The notes beneath the pieces were generated by a model. The model ran no database searches, was not told where the DNA came from, and saw nothing but the letters and a program-made list of their open reading frames with translations. The position numbers and the translations under genes are program-made. 64,000 nt of DNA, taken from NCBI RefSeq assembly GCF_016741855.1, contig NZ_JAERRH010000001.1:930001-994000 (forward strand), in the 5' to 3' direction. Every line of letters starts with the position of its first letter. The first letter of the stretch is position 1. Shown here in pieces: positions 1 through 6,198 of this stretch. The DNA comes from Streptomyces musisoli. GTDB taxonomy: Bacteria > Actinomycetota > Actinomycetes > Streptomycetales > Streptomycetaceae.

Positions 1-21
1 CCGGACGGCCCCGGACGGCGA

Positions 22-723
22 CTACCAGCTCCGTTCGGCGATCATCTTGGCCGGGGCCAGGACCGTCACGTGACCGTGGTCGCCGTACACGGAGTGGCGC
101 CAGCGGGCGAACACCCTCGCGGCACGGTTCAGCTTGTCGTCGTCCCACACGCCGTAGTCGACCCACACGTCGGCCTCCGTGCGGGCGCCGCTCTCGGGCA
201 TCCGGACACAGACCCGCTCGACGTGCGCGGCGACGGCGGCGTCCGCCTTCGGGGCAGTCGTCTTCAGGTAGGCGCGGAAATCGCGGGTCATCGAGTACCA
301 GCGATGCGGACCGACGTCCGGCACGCCCCCGTCGTCCTCCGTGGTGTCCCCCACGGACGGGCCCTGGTCGTCGCTGGTGGTGTCGGGCAGCTCCTGATCG
401 TCGCTGGTGGTGTCGGGCAGCTCCTGATCGTCGGACGTGGTGTCCGGAAGCTCCTGGTCGTCGGACGTGGTGTCCGGAAGCTCCTGATCGTCGGACGTGG
501 TGTCCGGAAGCCCCTGGTCGTCGGACGTGGCGTCCGGGAGCCCCTGGTCGTCGTCCGTGTTCTGCGGAGCCTCCTCGACGAAGCACTCCCTGTCGGCCGC
601 GGACGGCCGCGGCGCCGACGAGGCGGCCCGCGCGGCGTCCGCGCGCTCCGTACCGCAGGAGACGAGCGCGCAGCAGCCGGTGAGCAACGCGGCGACGGCG
701 TACCGGCGCATCCTGGTCATCAT
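22..723 (-). CDS. Repeat-bearing secreted lipoprotein
   Basis: Predicted exported lipoprotein of 233 residues, function unknown. The chosen start begins MMTRMRRYAV and lies just after an AGGGGG ribosome site; a longer frame from 846 lacks one. A signal peptide ends in the lipobox LVSC, so the mature protein should be anchored outside the membrane. After a short linker come about seven copies of a ten-residue acidic unit of the type DTTSDDQELP, then a folded C-terminal region of about 110 residues with no family I recognise. The repeat is probably a flexible stalk lifting the C-terminal part away from the membrane. It stands alone, divergent from the HTH-MurA gene. The lipoprotein assignment is firm; the role is open. 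Confidence 0.75.
   Translation of the reverse strand: MMTRMRRYAVAALLTGCCALVSCGTERADAARAASSAPRPSAADRECFVEEAPQNTDDDQGLPDATSDDQGLPDTTSDDQELPDTTSDDQELPDTTSDDQELPDTTSDDQELPDTTSDDQGPSVGDTTEDDGGVPDVGPHRWYSMTRDFRAYLKTTAPKADAAVAAHVERVCVRMPESGARTEADVWVDYGVWDDDKLNRAARVFARWRHSVYGDHGHVTVLAPAKMIAERSW
361..567. repeat. 30-bp tandem repeat, about 7 copies
   Basis: Seven head-to-tail 30-bp units, the last partial, inside the lipoprotein gene. Units begin CTCCTGATCG or CCCCTGGTCG and encode ten residues each. The three central copies differ by one base or are identical, while outer copies diverge, a pattern expected from slippage or unequal exchange. Because 30 is a multiple of three, copy number can change without breaking the frame. 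Confidence 0.95.
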
Positions 724-902
724 GTGTATCCCCCTTCGGGGACTCAGAGGGGCACACGCGGGCCGAGGTTGCCTGGACGGTCGAGCACCATGCGACATCA
801 CCCGATTTGCCCGGACCTTTCCGGGTACTCTCCTGTCGCTGGACAAAACGACACTGACGGATCGTCACGGGCGCCACCCGAACGGACCCCCTGACAGGCA
901 CC

Positions 903-918
903 ATCTCATATCTGAGAT
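903..918. promoter_or_regulatory. Inverted repeat, likely operator of HTH-MurA gene
   Basis: Perfect inverted repeat ATCTCA-TATC-TGAGAT ending 12 bases before the start codon of the next gene. That gene has no visible Shine-Dalgarno sequence and encodes an N-terminal HTH. This suggests a leaderless transcript whose -10 region overlaps an autoregulatory operator. The repeat is seen; its role is inferred. Confidence 0.5.
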
Positions 919-930
919 AACCTCAACCTC

Positions 931-2460
931 ATGTCAGACGACTACCTCGTACGCATCGGCAAGCTCATCCGTGACGCCCGGCAACACCGGGGCTGGACAC
1001 AGGCGCAGCTCGCGGAGGCGCTCGGTACCAGCCAGAGCGCGGTCAACCGCATCGAGCGCGGCAACCAGAACATCAGCCTTGAGATGATCGCCCGGATCGG
1101 TGAAGCCCTGGACAGCGAGATCGTGTCGCTGGGTTACGCGGGTCCGATGCATCTGCGCGTGGTCGGCGGCCGCCGCCTGTCCGGCGCCATCGACGTGAAG
1201 ACCAGCAAGAACGCGTGCGTGGCCCTGCTGTGCGCCTCGCTGCTGAACAAGGGGCGCACGGTGCTGCGCCGGGTGGCGCGCATCGAGGAGGTGTACCGCC
1301 TGCTGGAGGTGCTCAACTCCATCGGCGTGCGCACCCGCTGGATCAACGACGGCGTCGACCTGGAACTGGTCCCGCCCGCCGAGCTGGAGATGACGGCGAT
1401 CGATGCGGAGGCCGCCGTACGCACCCGCTCGATCATCATGTTCCTCGGCCCGCTGCTGCACCGCATGGACCACTTCAAGCTGCCGTACGCCGGCGGTTGC
1501 GACCTGGGCACGCGGACCATCGAGCCGCACATGATCGCGCTGCGCCGGTTCGGTCTGGACGTGGCGGCCACCGAGGGCCAGTACCACGCCCAGGTGGACC
1601 GCTCGGTCCGCCCCGACCGCCCGATCGTCCTGACCGAGCGCGGCGACACGGTGACCGAGAACGCGCTGCTCGCCGCCGCCCGGCACGACGGTGTGACGGT
1701 CATCCGCAACGCCTCCTCCAACTACATGGTCCAGGACCTGTGTTTCTTCCTGGAGGCGCTGGGCGTCGAGGTGGAGGGCATCGGCACCACCACGCTCACC
1801 GTGCACGGCGTGCCGAACATCGACGTCGACGTCGATTACTCCCCCTCCGAGGACCCGGTCGAGGCGATGAGCCTGCTGGCCGCGGCCGTGGTGACCGAGT
1901 CGGAGCTGACGGTGCGCCGGGTGCCGATCGAGTTCCTGGAGATCGAGCTGGCGGTCCTGGAGGAGATGGGCCTCGACCACGACCGCAGCGCCGAGTACTG
2001 CGCGGACAACGGCCGTACGCGGCTGGTGGACCTCACGGTCCGGCCCTCCAAGCTGGAGGCGCCGATCGACAAGATCCACCCCATGCCGTTCCCCGGCCTG
2101 AACATCGACAACGTCCCGTTCTTCGCGGCGATCGCGGCGGTCGCCTCGGGCCAGACGCTCATCCACGACTGGGTCTACGACAACCGCGCGATCTATCTGA
2201 CCGACCTCAACCGCCTCGGCGGGCGGCTCCAGCTCCTGGACCCGCACCGGGTGCTGGTCGAGGGCCCGACCCGCTGGCGCGCCGCCGAGATGATGTGCCC
2301 GCCGGCCCTGCGGCCCGCGGTGGTCGTCCTGCTGGCGATGATGGCGGCCGAGGGCACGTCGGTGCTGCGCAACGTCTACGTCATCAACCGCGGTTACGAG
2401 GACCTCGCCGAACGCCTGAACTCGATCGGCGCGCAGATCGAGATCTTCCGGGACATCTGA
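931..2460 (+). CDS. HTH-fused MurA-like enolpyruvyl transferase
   Basis: 509 residues in two parts. Residues 1-65 are an XRE/Cro-type helix-turn-helix (GWTQAQLAEALGTSQSAVNRIERG). The rest is an EPSP-synthase/MurA fold, the enzyme that transfers enolpyruvate from PEP to UDP-GlcNAc in the first committed step of peptidoglycan synthesis. Lys-Asn near the start of the catalytic part (KTSKNACVALL) matches the MurA KN pair, and the Cys in PYAGGCDLGTR sits at the catalytic, fosfomycin-reactive position. Normal MurA is about 420-450 residues, so the extra length is the HTH. Streptomycetes usually have a separate essential murA, so this is probably a paralogue, possibly self-regulating. Leaderless start likely. 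No partner gene is attached. Confidence 0.85.
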   Translation: MSDDYLVRIGKLIRDARQHRGWTQAQLAEALGTSQSAVNRIERGNQNISLEMIARIGEALDSEIVSLGYAGPMHLRVVGGRRLSGAIDVKTSKNACVALLCASLLNKGRTVLRRVARIEEVYRLLEVLNSIGVRTRWINDGVDLELVPPAELEMTAIDAEAAVRTRSIIMFLGPLLHRMDHFKLPYAGGCDLGTRTIEPHMIALRRFGLDVAATEGQYHAQVDRSVRPDRPIVLTERGDTVTENALLAAARHDGVTVIRNASSNYMVQDLCFFLEALGVEVEGIGTTTLTVHGVPNIDVDVDYSPSEDPVEAMSLLAAAVVTESELTVRRVPIEFLEIELAVLEEMGLDHDRSAEYCADNGRTRLVDLTVRPSKLEAPIDKIHPMPFPGLNIDNVPFFAAIAAVASGQTLIHDWVYDNRAIYLTDLNRLGGRLQLLDPHRVLVEGPTRWRAAEMMCPPALRPAVVVLLAMMAAEGTSVLRNVYVINRGYEDLAERLNSIGAQIEIFRDI

Positions 2461-2469
2461 ATCGGCGAC

Positions 2470-2524
2470 GCCGCCGCACCCTGCCCGGCCCGCGCGCATG
2501 CGGGCCTGGGGAGGGTGCGGCGGC
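2470..2524. terminator. Long GC-rich hairpin after HTH-MurA
   Basis: Arms GCCGCCGCACCCT...GGCCCGC and GCGGGCC...AGGGTGCGGCGGC pair around a short loop with small bulges, starting 10 bases after the stop. Intrinsic terminator without a clear T-tract, as is usual in streptomycetes. Confidence 0.75.
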
Positions 2525-2556
2525 ATCTCCGGGGCTGCTGCGGGAGGTCCCTCCTG

Positions 2557-2697
2557 TCACCAGGGCAGGGGCTCCGGGCGGCGGGTCTCCTCGTCCGCGA
2601 CGTCCACTTCCTGCTCGCGCACGTTCAGACACCGCGCGAGTTCCGCTGTGACGGTGTCAAGGCTCAGAGACTCCACGGTGAGGAGGTTGTACGTCAT
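2557..2697 (-). CDS. Small 46-residue protein, coupled to decayed gene
   Basis: A 46-codon frame beginning MTYNLLTVESLSLDTVTAEL and ending in PEPLPW. Its ATG overlaps the TGA of the upstream frame as ATGA, the usual sign of translational coupling, and the residue mix (acidic, Leu/Val rich) looks like a real small protein, not a shadow of a GC-rich strand. No family recognised. It is probably the partner of the upstream WXG/ESX-like gene and may have outlived it. Confidence is moderate because of its length and because the upstream frame is broken. Confidence 0.5.
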   Translation of the reverse strand: MTYNLLTVESLSLDTVTAELARCLNVREQEVDVADEETRRPEPLPW

Positions 2698-3015
2698 GGC
2701 TGACAGGTCCCGTTGTAGATGTCCAAGGCCTTCTGCACGATCCCTGGATCATTGGTGAAGCGCGGTGCGCGGGTCAGCTGTGGGGCCGCGCTGATGCCAC
2801 CCTTGGCCTTGGAGATCTGCTGAAGTGCGGCGTATTCGTTCCGGTGGGGAGCCGGCCGCGGCCAGGCCGCCTTTCGGTTTCGTGAGGGCTTTCGCGAGGG
2901 CAACGCTCTGATCATGAAAGCGAGGTGCCGTCGCCTTGAGATCGGCGACCTTGATGTCGAGTATCCCGCCGCCACCGCCGACCAGGCTCGCCTCGGCATC
3001 CGACGGAGCCCGGCG
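2694..3015 (-). pseudogene. Broken WXG/ESX-like small protein gene
   Basis: In one frame the complement of about 3000-2860 reads DIKVADLKATAPRFHDQSVA then LAKALTKPKGGLAAAGSP, the typical N-terminal half of streptomycete WXG100-like proteins. The reading then continues only in a second frame as NEYAALQQISKAKGG... ending DIYNGTCQP at 2694. The WXG-position Trp is missing at the junction. No good start codon precedes the first half, and an in-frame TGA lies just upstream at 3016. A frameshift plus small deletion near 2850 explains this. The downstream 46-codon frame starts on the ATGA at its end. Homology is from memory of the family; a sequencing error is the alternative. Confidence 0.5.
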
Positions 3016-3079
3016 TCAGGCCAGGCGACGGTGTTCACCTGCTTTCATGCGCACGAGTGAACTCTGGCGCAGGACGGGC

Positions 3080-4876
3080 TCAGAAGCAGTCGGCGGGCAT
3101 GTCGAGGGTGGTGCGGTCGAGACTGTCCAGCAGCGTGAACTGGGCCTCCGTCCTTGGCAGTTCGTACCGGAAGAAGTACTGCCCCGCCCGGCGCTTGCCC
3201 TCGTAGAAGGCGCCGCTGCGCCCGGCGGCGGCCAGCATCTGCTCCAGCCACATCCAGGCGACCACGACGTGTCCCACGGCCTCCAGGTAGACCGAGGCGT
3301 TGGCGAGGGCGGTCTCGGCGTCGCCGGCCTCCCACAGGCGCCGCGTCACGGAGGCGACGCGGGCGACGGCGGCGTCCAGCTGCCGTCCGAAGCCGGCCAC
3401 CTGCTCCTCCGCGGCCGCCGCGCGGGCGGTCGTCATGGAGACGGTCTCGATGAGCAGGCGGAGCCCCGCGCCGCCGTCCATGACGACCTTCCGGCCCAGC
3501 AGGTCGAGGCCGTGGACGCCGTGTGTCCCCTCGTGGATGGGGTTGAGGCGGTTGTCCCGGTAGAACTGCTCGACGTTGTACTCGCGCGTATAGCCGTAGC
3601 CGCCGTGGACCTGGATGGCGAGGTTGTTGGCCTCCAGGCACCACTGGGAGGGCCAGCTCTTGGCGATCGGGGTGAGCATGTCCAGCAGAAGCCCAGCCCT
3701 GGCCCGTTCGTCGGCCGTCGGGGCGGTGCGCTCGTCGTCGAGCAGCCGCCCGCAGTACAGGATGAGAGCCAACGCGCCTTCGACGTACGACTTCTGGGCG
3801 AGGAGCATGCGCCGCACGTCGGGGTGCCCGACGATCGGGATCTGGGGGGCGGTGGCGTCCTTCGCCGTGAGCGGGCGCCCCTGGGGCCGGGTGCGCGCGT
3901 AGTCCAGGGCGTGCAGGTAGCCGGTGTAACCGAGCGCGGTGGCTCCGAGTCCCACACCGATGCGGGCCTCGTTCATCATGTGGAACATGTAGGACAGTCC
4001 GCGGTGGGGCTCCCCGACCAGGAAGCCGACGGCACCGGGGGCCCCGCCGGGCCGGAAGGCGCCCTCACCGAAGTTCAGCAGCGTGTTGGTCGTCCCCCGG
4101 TACCCCATCTTGTGATTGAGGCCGGCCAGGGCGACGTCGTTGCGCTCGCCGAGCGTCCCGTCGGCCCCCACCAGGACCTTGGGGACGATGAAGAGCGAGA
4201 GTCCCTTCACCCCGGGCGGGCCGCCGGGGATCCTGGCCAGGACCAGGTGGACGATGTTCTCCGTCAGTTCGTGGTCGCCACCCGAGATCCACATCTTGTT
4301 GCCGAACAGGCGGTAGGTGCCGTCGCCGGCCGGTTCCGCGCGGGTGCGCACATCGGCCAGCGAGGAACCCGCCTGCGGCTCCGACAGGCACATGGTCCCG
4401 GAGAAGCGGCCCTCGACCATCGGGCGGACATAGGTGTCGACCTGCTCCGGGGTGCCGTGGGCCAGCAGCAGGTTCGCGTTGCCGATGGTGAGGAAGGGGT
4501 AGGCGGCCGTTCCCACGTTGGCTGCCTGGAACCAGGCGAAGCAGGCGTTGGCCACCACGCTGGGCAACTGCATGCCGCCCACCTCGTGGTCCATGCCGCC
4601 GCCGATCAGCCCGGCGCCGGCGAAGACCTTCAGGGCCTCTTCGACCTCGGGGATGATGTGCACCCGCTCGCCGTCGAAGCGCGGCTCGTGGGTGTCGTTC
4701 TTCTTGTTGTGCGGGGCGAAGTGCCGGGCGGCGATCGTCTCGCCGAGGTCCAGTACCGCGTCGAAGGTTTCGCGCGAGTGGTCGGCGAAGCGGGGGCGCG
4801 CGGTCAGGGATTCGACGTCGAGCCACTCGTGCAGCAGGAAGTCGAGGTCTCGGCGGGAGAGCAGGAGGGAGGCCAT
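3080..4876 (-). CDS. Acyl-CoA dehydrogenase, long DmdC-like type
   Basis: 598 residues, longer than the usual 380 for acyl-CoA dehydrogenases, and in the size class of the DmdC/AidB-like branch that carries an extra C-terminal domain. Expected to oxidise an acyl-CoA to the 2-enoyl-CoA using FAD. FAD/substrate contact blocks are visible (FSGTMCLSEPQAGSSLADVR and KMWISGGDHELTENIVHLVL), as is NLAIQVHGGYGYTREYNVEQ in the C-terminal half. The start MASLLLSRRDL follows GAGGAAGAG; the longer open frame upstream is read-through of the SDR strand. It is the second gene of an operon with the SDR, 62 bases downstream of it, so both probably serve one fatty or branched acyl catabolic route. Exact substrate unknown. 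Confidence 0.85.
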   Translation of the reverse strand: MASLLLSRRDLDFLLHEWLDVESLTARPRFADHSRETFDAVLDLGETIAARHFAPHNKKNDTHEPRFDGERVHIIPEVEEALKVFAGAGLIGGGMDHEVGGMQLPSVVANACFAWFQAANVGTAAYPFLTIGNANLLLAHGTPEQVDTYVRPMVEGRFSGTMCLSEPQAGSSLADVRTRAEPAGDGTYRLFGNKMWISGGDHELTENIVHLVLARIPGGPPGVKGLSLFIVPKVLVGADGTLGERNDVALAGLNHKMGYRGTTNTLLNFGEGAFRPGGAPGAVGFLVGEPHRGLSYMFHMMNEARIGVGLGATALGYTGYLHALDYARTRPQGRPLTAKDATAPQIPIVGHPDVRRMLLAQKSYVEGALALILYCGRLLDDERTAPTADERARAGLLLDMLTPIAKSWPSQWCLEANNLAIQVHGGYGYTREYNVEQFYRDNRLNPIHEGTHGVHGLDLLGRKVVMDGGAGLRLLIETVSMTTARAAAAEEQVAGFGRQLDAAVARVASVTRRLWEAGDAETALANASVYLEAVGHVVVAWMWLEQMLAAAGRSGAFYEGKRRAGQYFFRYELPRTEAQFTLLDSLDRTTLDMPADCF

Positions 4877-4938
4877 GGTGCTCTTCCTCTCGGGTTCGGG
4901 TCGCTTGTGCGAGGGGGCGGGGAGGTGTCGCCGGCCGG

Positions 4939-5709
4939 TCAGACCGTGGTGCCGAGGCCGCCGTCGACGGGGATGACGGCGCCGGTGACGTAGGCGCCCG
5001 CACGGCTGGCCAGATAGACGGCGACGCCCGCCATGTCGTCCGGCCGCCCGATCCGGCGCAGCGGAGCCGCCTCCGCGATCGCCTCGCCCATGGTGTCCAG
5101 GGTCGCGGCCATCATCTTCGACTCGAAGGGTCCGGGCGCGATGGCGTTCACCGTGATGCCCTGGGGGCCGAGTTCCTTGGCCAGGACGCGGGTCAGGTGG
5201 TGCAGGCCCGCCTTGCTGGCCGCGTAGGAGTAGGCCGGGACCGGGCTGACGTGCAGGCCGTCGATGGATCCGACGTTGATGATCCGCGCGGGGTCCTCCA
5301 TCGACCCGCCGGCGCGCAGCTTCGGCAGCAGGGCCTGGGTGAGCAGGAAGGGGCTGCGCAGGTTGAGGTCCATCACCTTGTCCCAGCCGCTGACCGGGAA
5401 CTCGTCCAGGGGCGCGCCCCAGGTGGCGCCGGCGTTGTTCACCAGGATGTGCAGCCGCTCCTCCCGCTCGCCGATGTCCGCGGCGAGCCGGTGGCACTCC
5501 TCCTCGCGCGACAGGTCGGCGGGCAGCGCGAGAGCGTGGCCGGGACCGGAAAGCCCGCGCACGGCCTCCTCGCAGGCTTCCGCCTTGCGGGAGCTGACGT
5601 AGACCTTGGCTCCCGCTTCGACCAGTCCCCGGGCGATCATCAGGCCGATGCCGCGGGAACCGCCGGTCACGAGGGCGGTTTTGCCGGAGAGGGAGAACAG
5701 CGAGGTCAC
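4939..5709 (-). CDS. Short-chain dehydrogenase/reductase (SDR)
   Basis: 256-residue classical SDR. The NAD(P) loop TGGSRGIG lies at residues 15-22, NNAG is present in the middle, and the catalytic Ser (SIDGLH) with YSYAASK gives the Ser-Tyr-Lys set. The end ITVNAIAPGPFESKMMA then PVDGGLGTTV is typical of the 3-oxoacyl-ACP-reductase/RhlG-like branch, so an alcohol/ketone interconversion on an acyl or small substrate is likely. It is the first gene of the operon with the long acyl-CoA dehydrogenase. A palindrome 66 bases upstream is a plausible TetR-family operator, although no TetR gene lies beside it. Confidence 0.9.
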   Translation of the reverse strand: MTSLFSLSGKTALVTGGSRGIGLMIARGLVEAGAKVYVSSRKAEACEEAVRGLSGPGHALALPADLSREEECHRLAADIGEREERLHILVNNAGATWGAPLDEFPVSGWDKVMDLNLRSPFLLTQALLPKLRAGGSMEDPARIINVGSIDGLHVSPVPAYSYAASKAGLHHLTRVLAKELGPQGITVNAIAPGPFESKMMAATLDTMGEAIAEAAPLRRIGRPDDMAGVAVYLASRAGAYVTGAVIPVDGGLGTTV

Positions 5710-5774
5710 CGTGGACTCCTAGGGGAGAGGGGCGGCACGGGCAGGGCAGACTGTTGCCGCCTCCAGGGCAGATA

Positions 5775-5790
5775 CTAAGCAGTCGCTTAG
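5775..5790. promoter_or_regulatory. TetR-type palindrome upstream of SDR operon
   Basis: CTAAGC-AGTC-GCTTAG, a perfect 6+4+6 inverted repeat in an AT-richer patch upstream of the SDR gene. The TAAGC...GCTTA form is common for TetR regulators of acyl-CoA metabolism. The palindrome is seen; the regulator class is inferred. Confidence 0.6.
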
Positions 5791-5905
5791 ATGTTTTCCA
5801 AGCCCTGCCCCCGGGACGTGCGGGAAGGCGGGGCCTCGCGGCAGCGAGGGGATGCGCATCGGGCCGAGCGGCACCGGCAGGCCCTCCACGCCGAGCCGAC
5901 CGCCG

Positions 5906-6095
5906 TTCCGCTTCGGCCGGGCGGCGGGCTGCGCCTCGGGGGTCGGCTCCGGCCGGGCGGCGGGCTGCGCCTCGGGGTTCCGCTCCGGCCGGGCAGCGGG
6001 CTCCGCCTCCGGGTTCCGCTCCGGCCGGGCGGCGGGCTCCGCCTCCGGGTTCCGCTTCGACCGGGCAGCGGGCTGCGCCTCCGGGTTCCGCTTCG
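5906..6095. repeat. 36-bp tandem repeat, 5 copies plus partial
   Basis: Units start at 5906, 5942, 5978, 6014, 6050 and 6086 (partial), with core CGGCCGGGCGGCGGGCTGCG. The array fills the gap between the SDR promoter and the 3' end of the STAND gene. Plus-strand frames through it (Gly/Ala/Ser/Arg rich) and the minus frame (PEAEPAARPERN units) look like translation of low-complexity DNA, and neither has a convincing start. I see no gene in 5791-6198. Confidence 0.9.
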
Positions 6096-6198
6096 GATCT
6101 TGTGATCGGCCGTTTCGTCGCCGCGGATCAGGTGGTGCGGCCGGGACGGCCGTCTCGCCGGAACGGGGCGGCAGTCGATGACCGGTCCACAGAGGCGT

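Noticed and set aside
361..567. CRISPR-like array
   Set aside because: Units are contiguous without unique spacers and lie inside a coding frame.
70..894. Plus-strand 274-codon frame opposite the lipoprotein
   Set aside because: Shadow of the repeat-bearing lipoprotein gene; Val/Arg/Gly-rich translation, no ribosome site or domain.
2936..4993. Plus-strand 685-codon frame
   Set aside because: Antisense shadow of the acyl-CoA dehydrogenase; His/Gly/Val-rich without domains.
5906..6095. CRISPR-like array
   Set aside because: No spacers; continuous 36-bp tandem units and no cas genes anywhere in the window.
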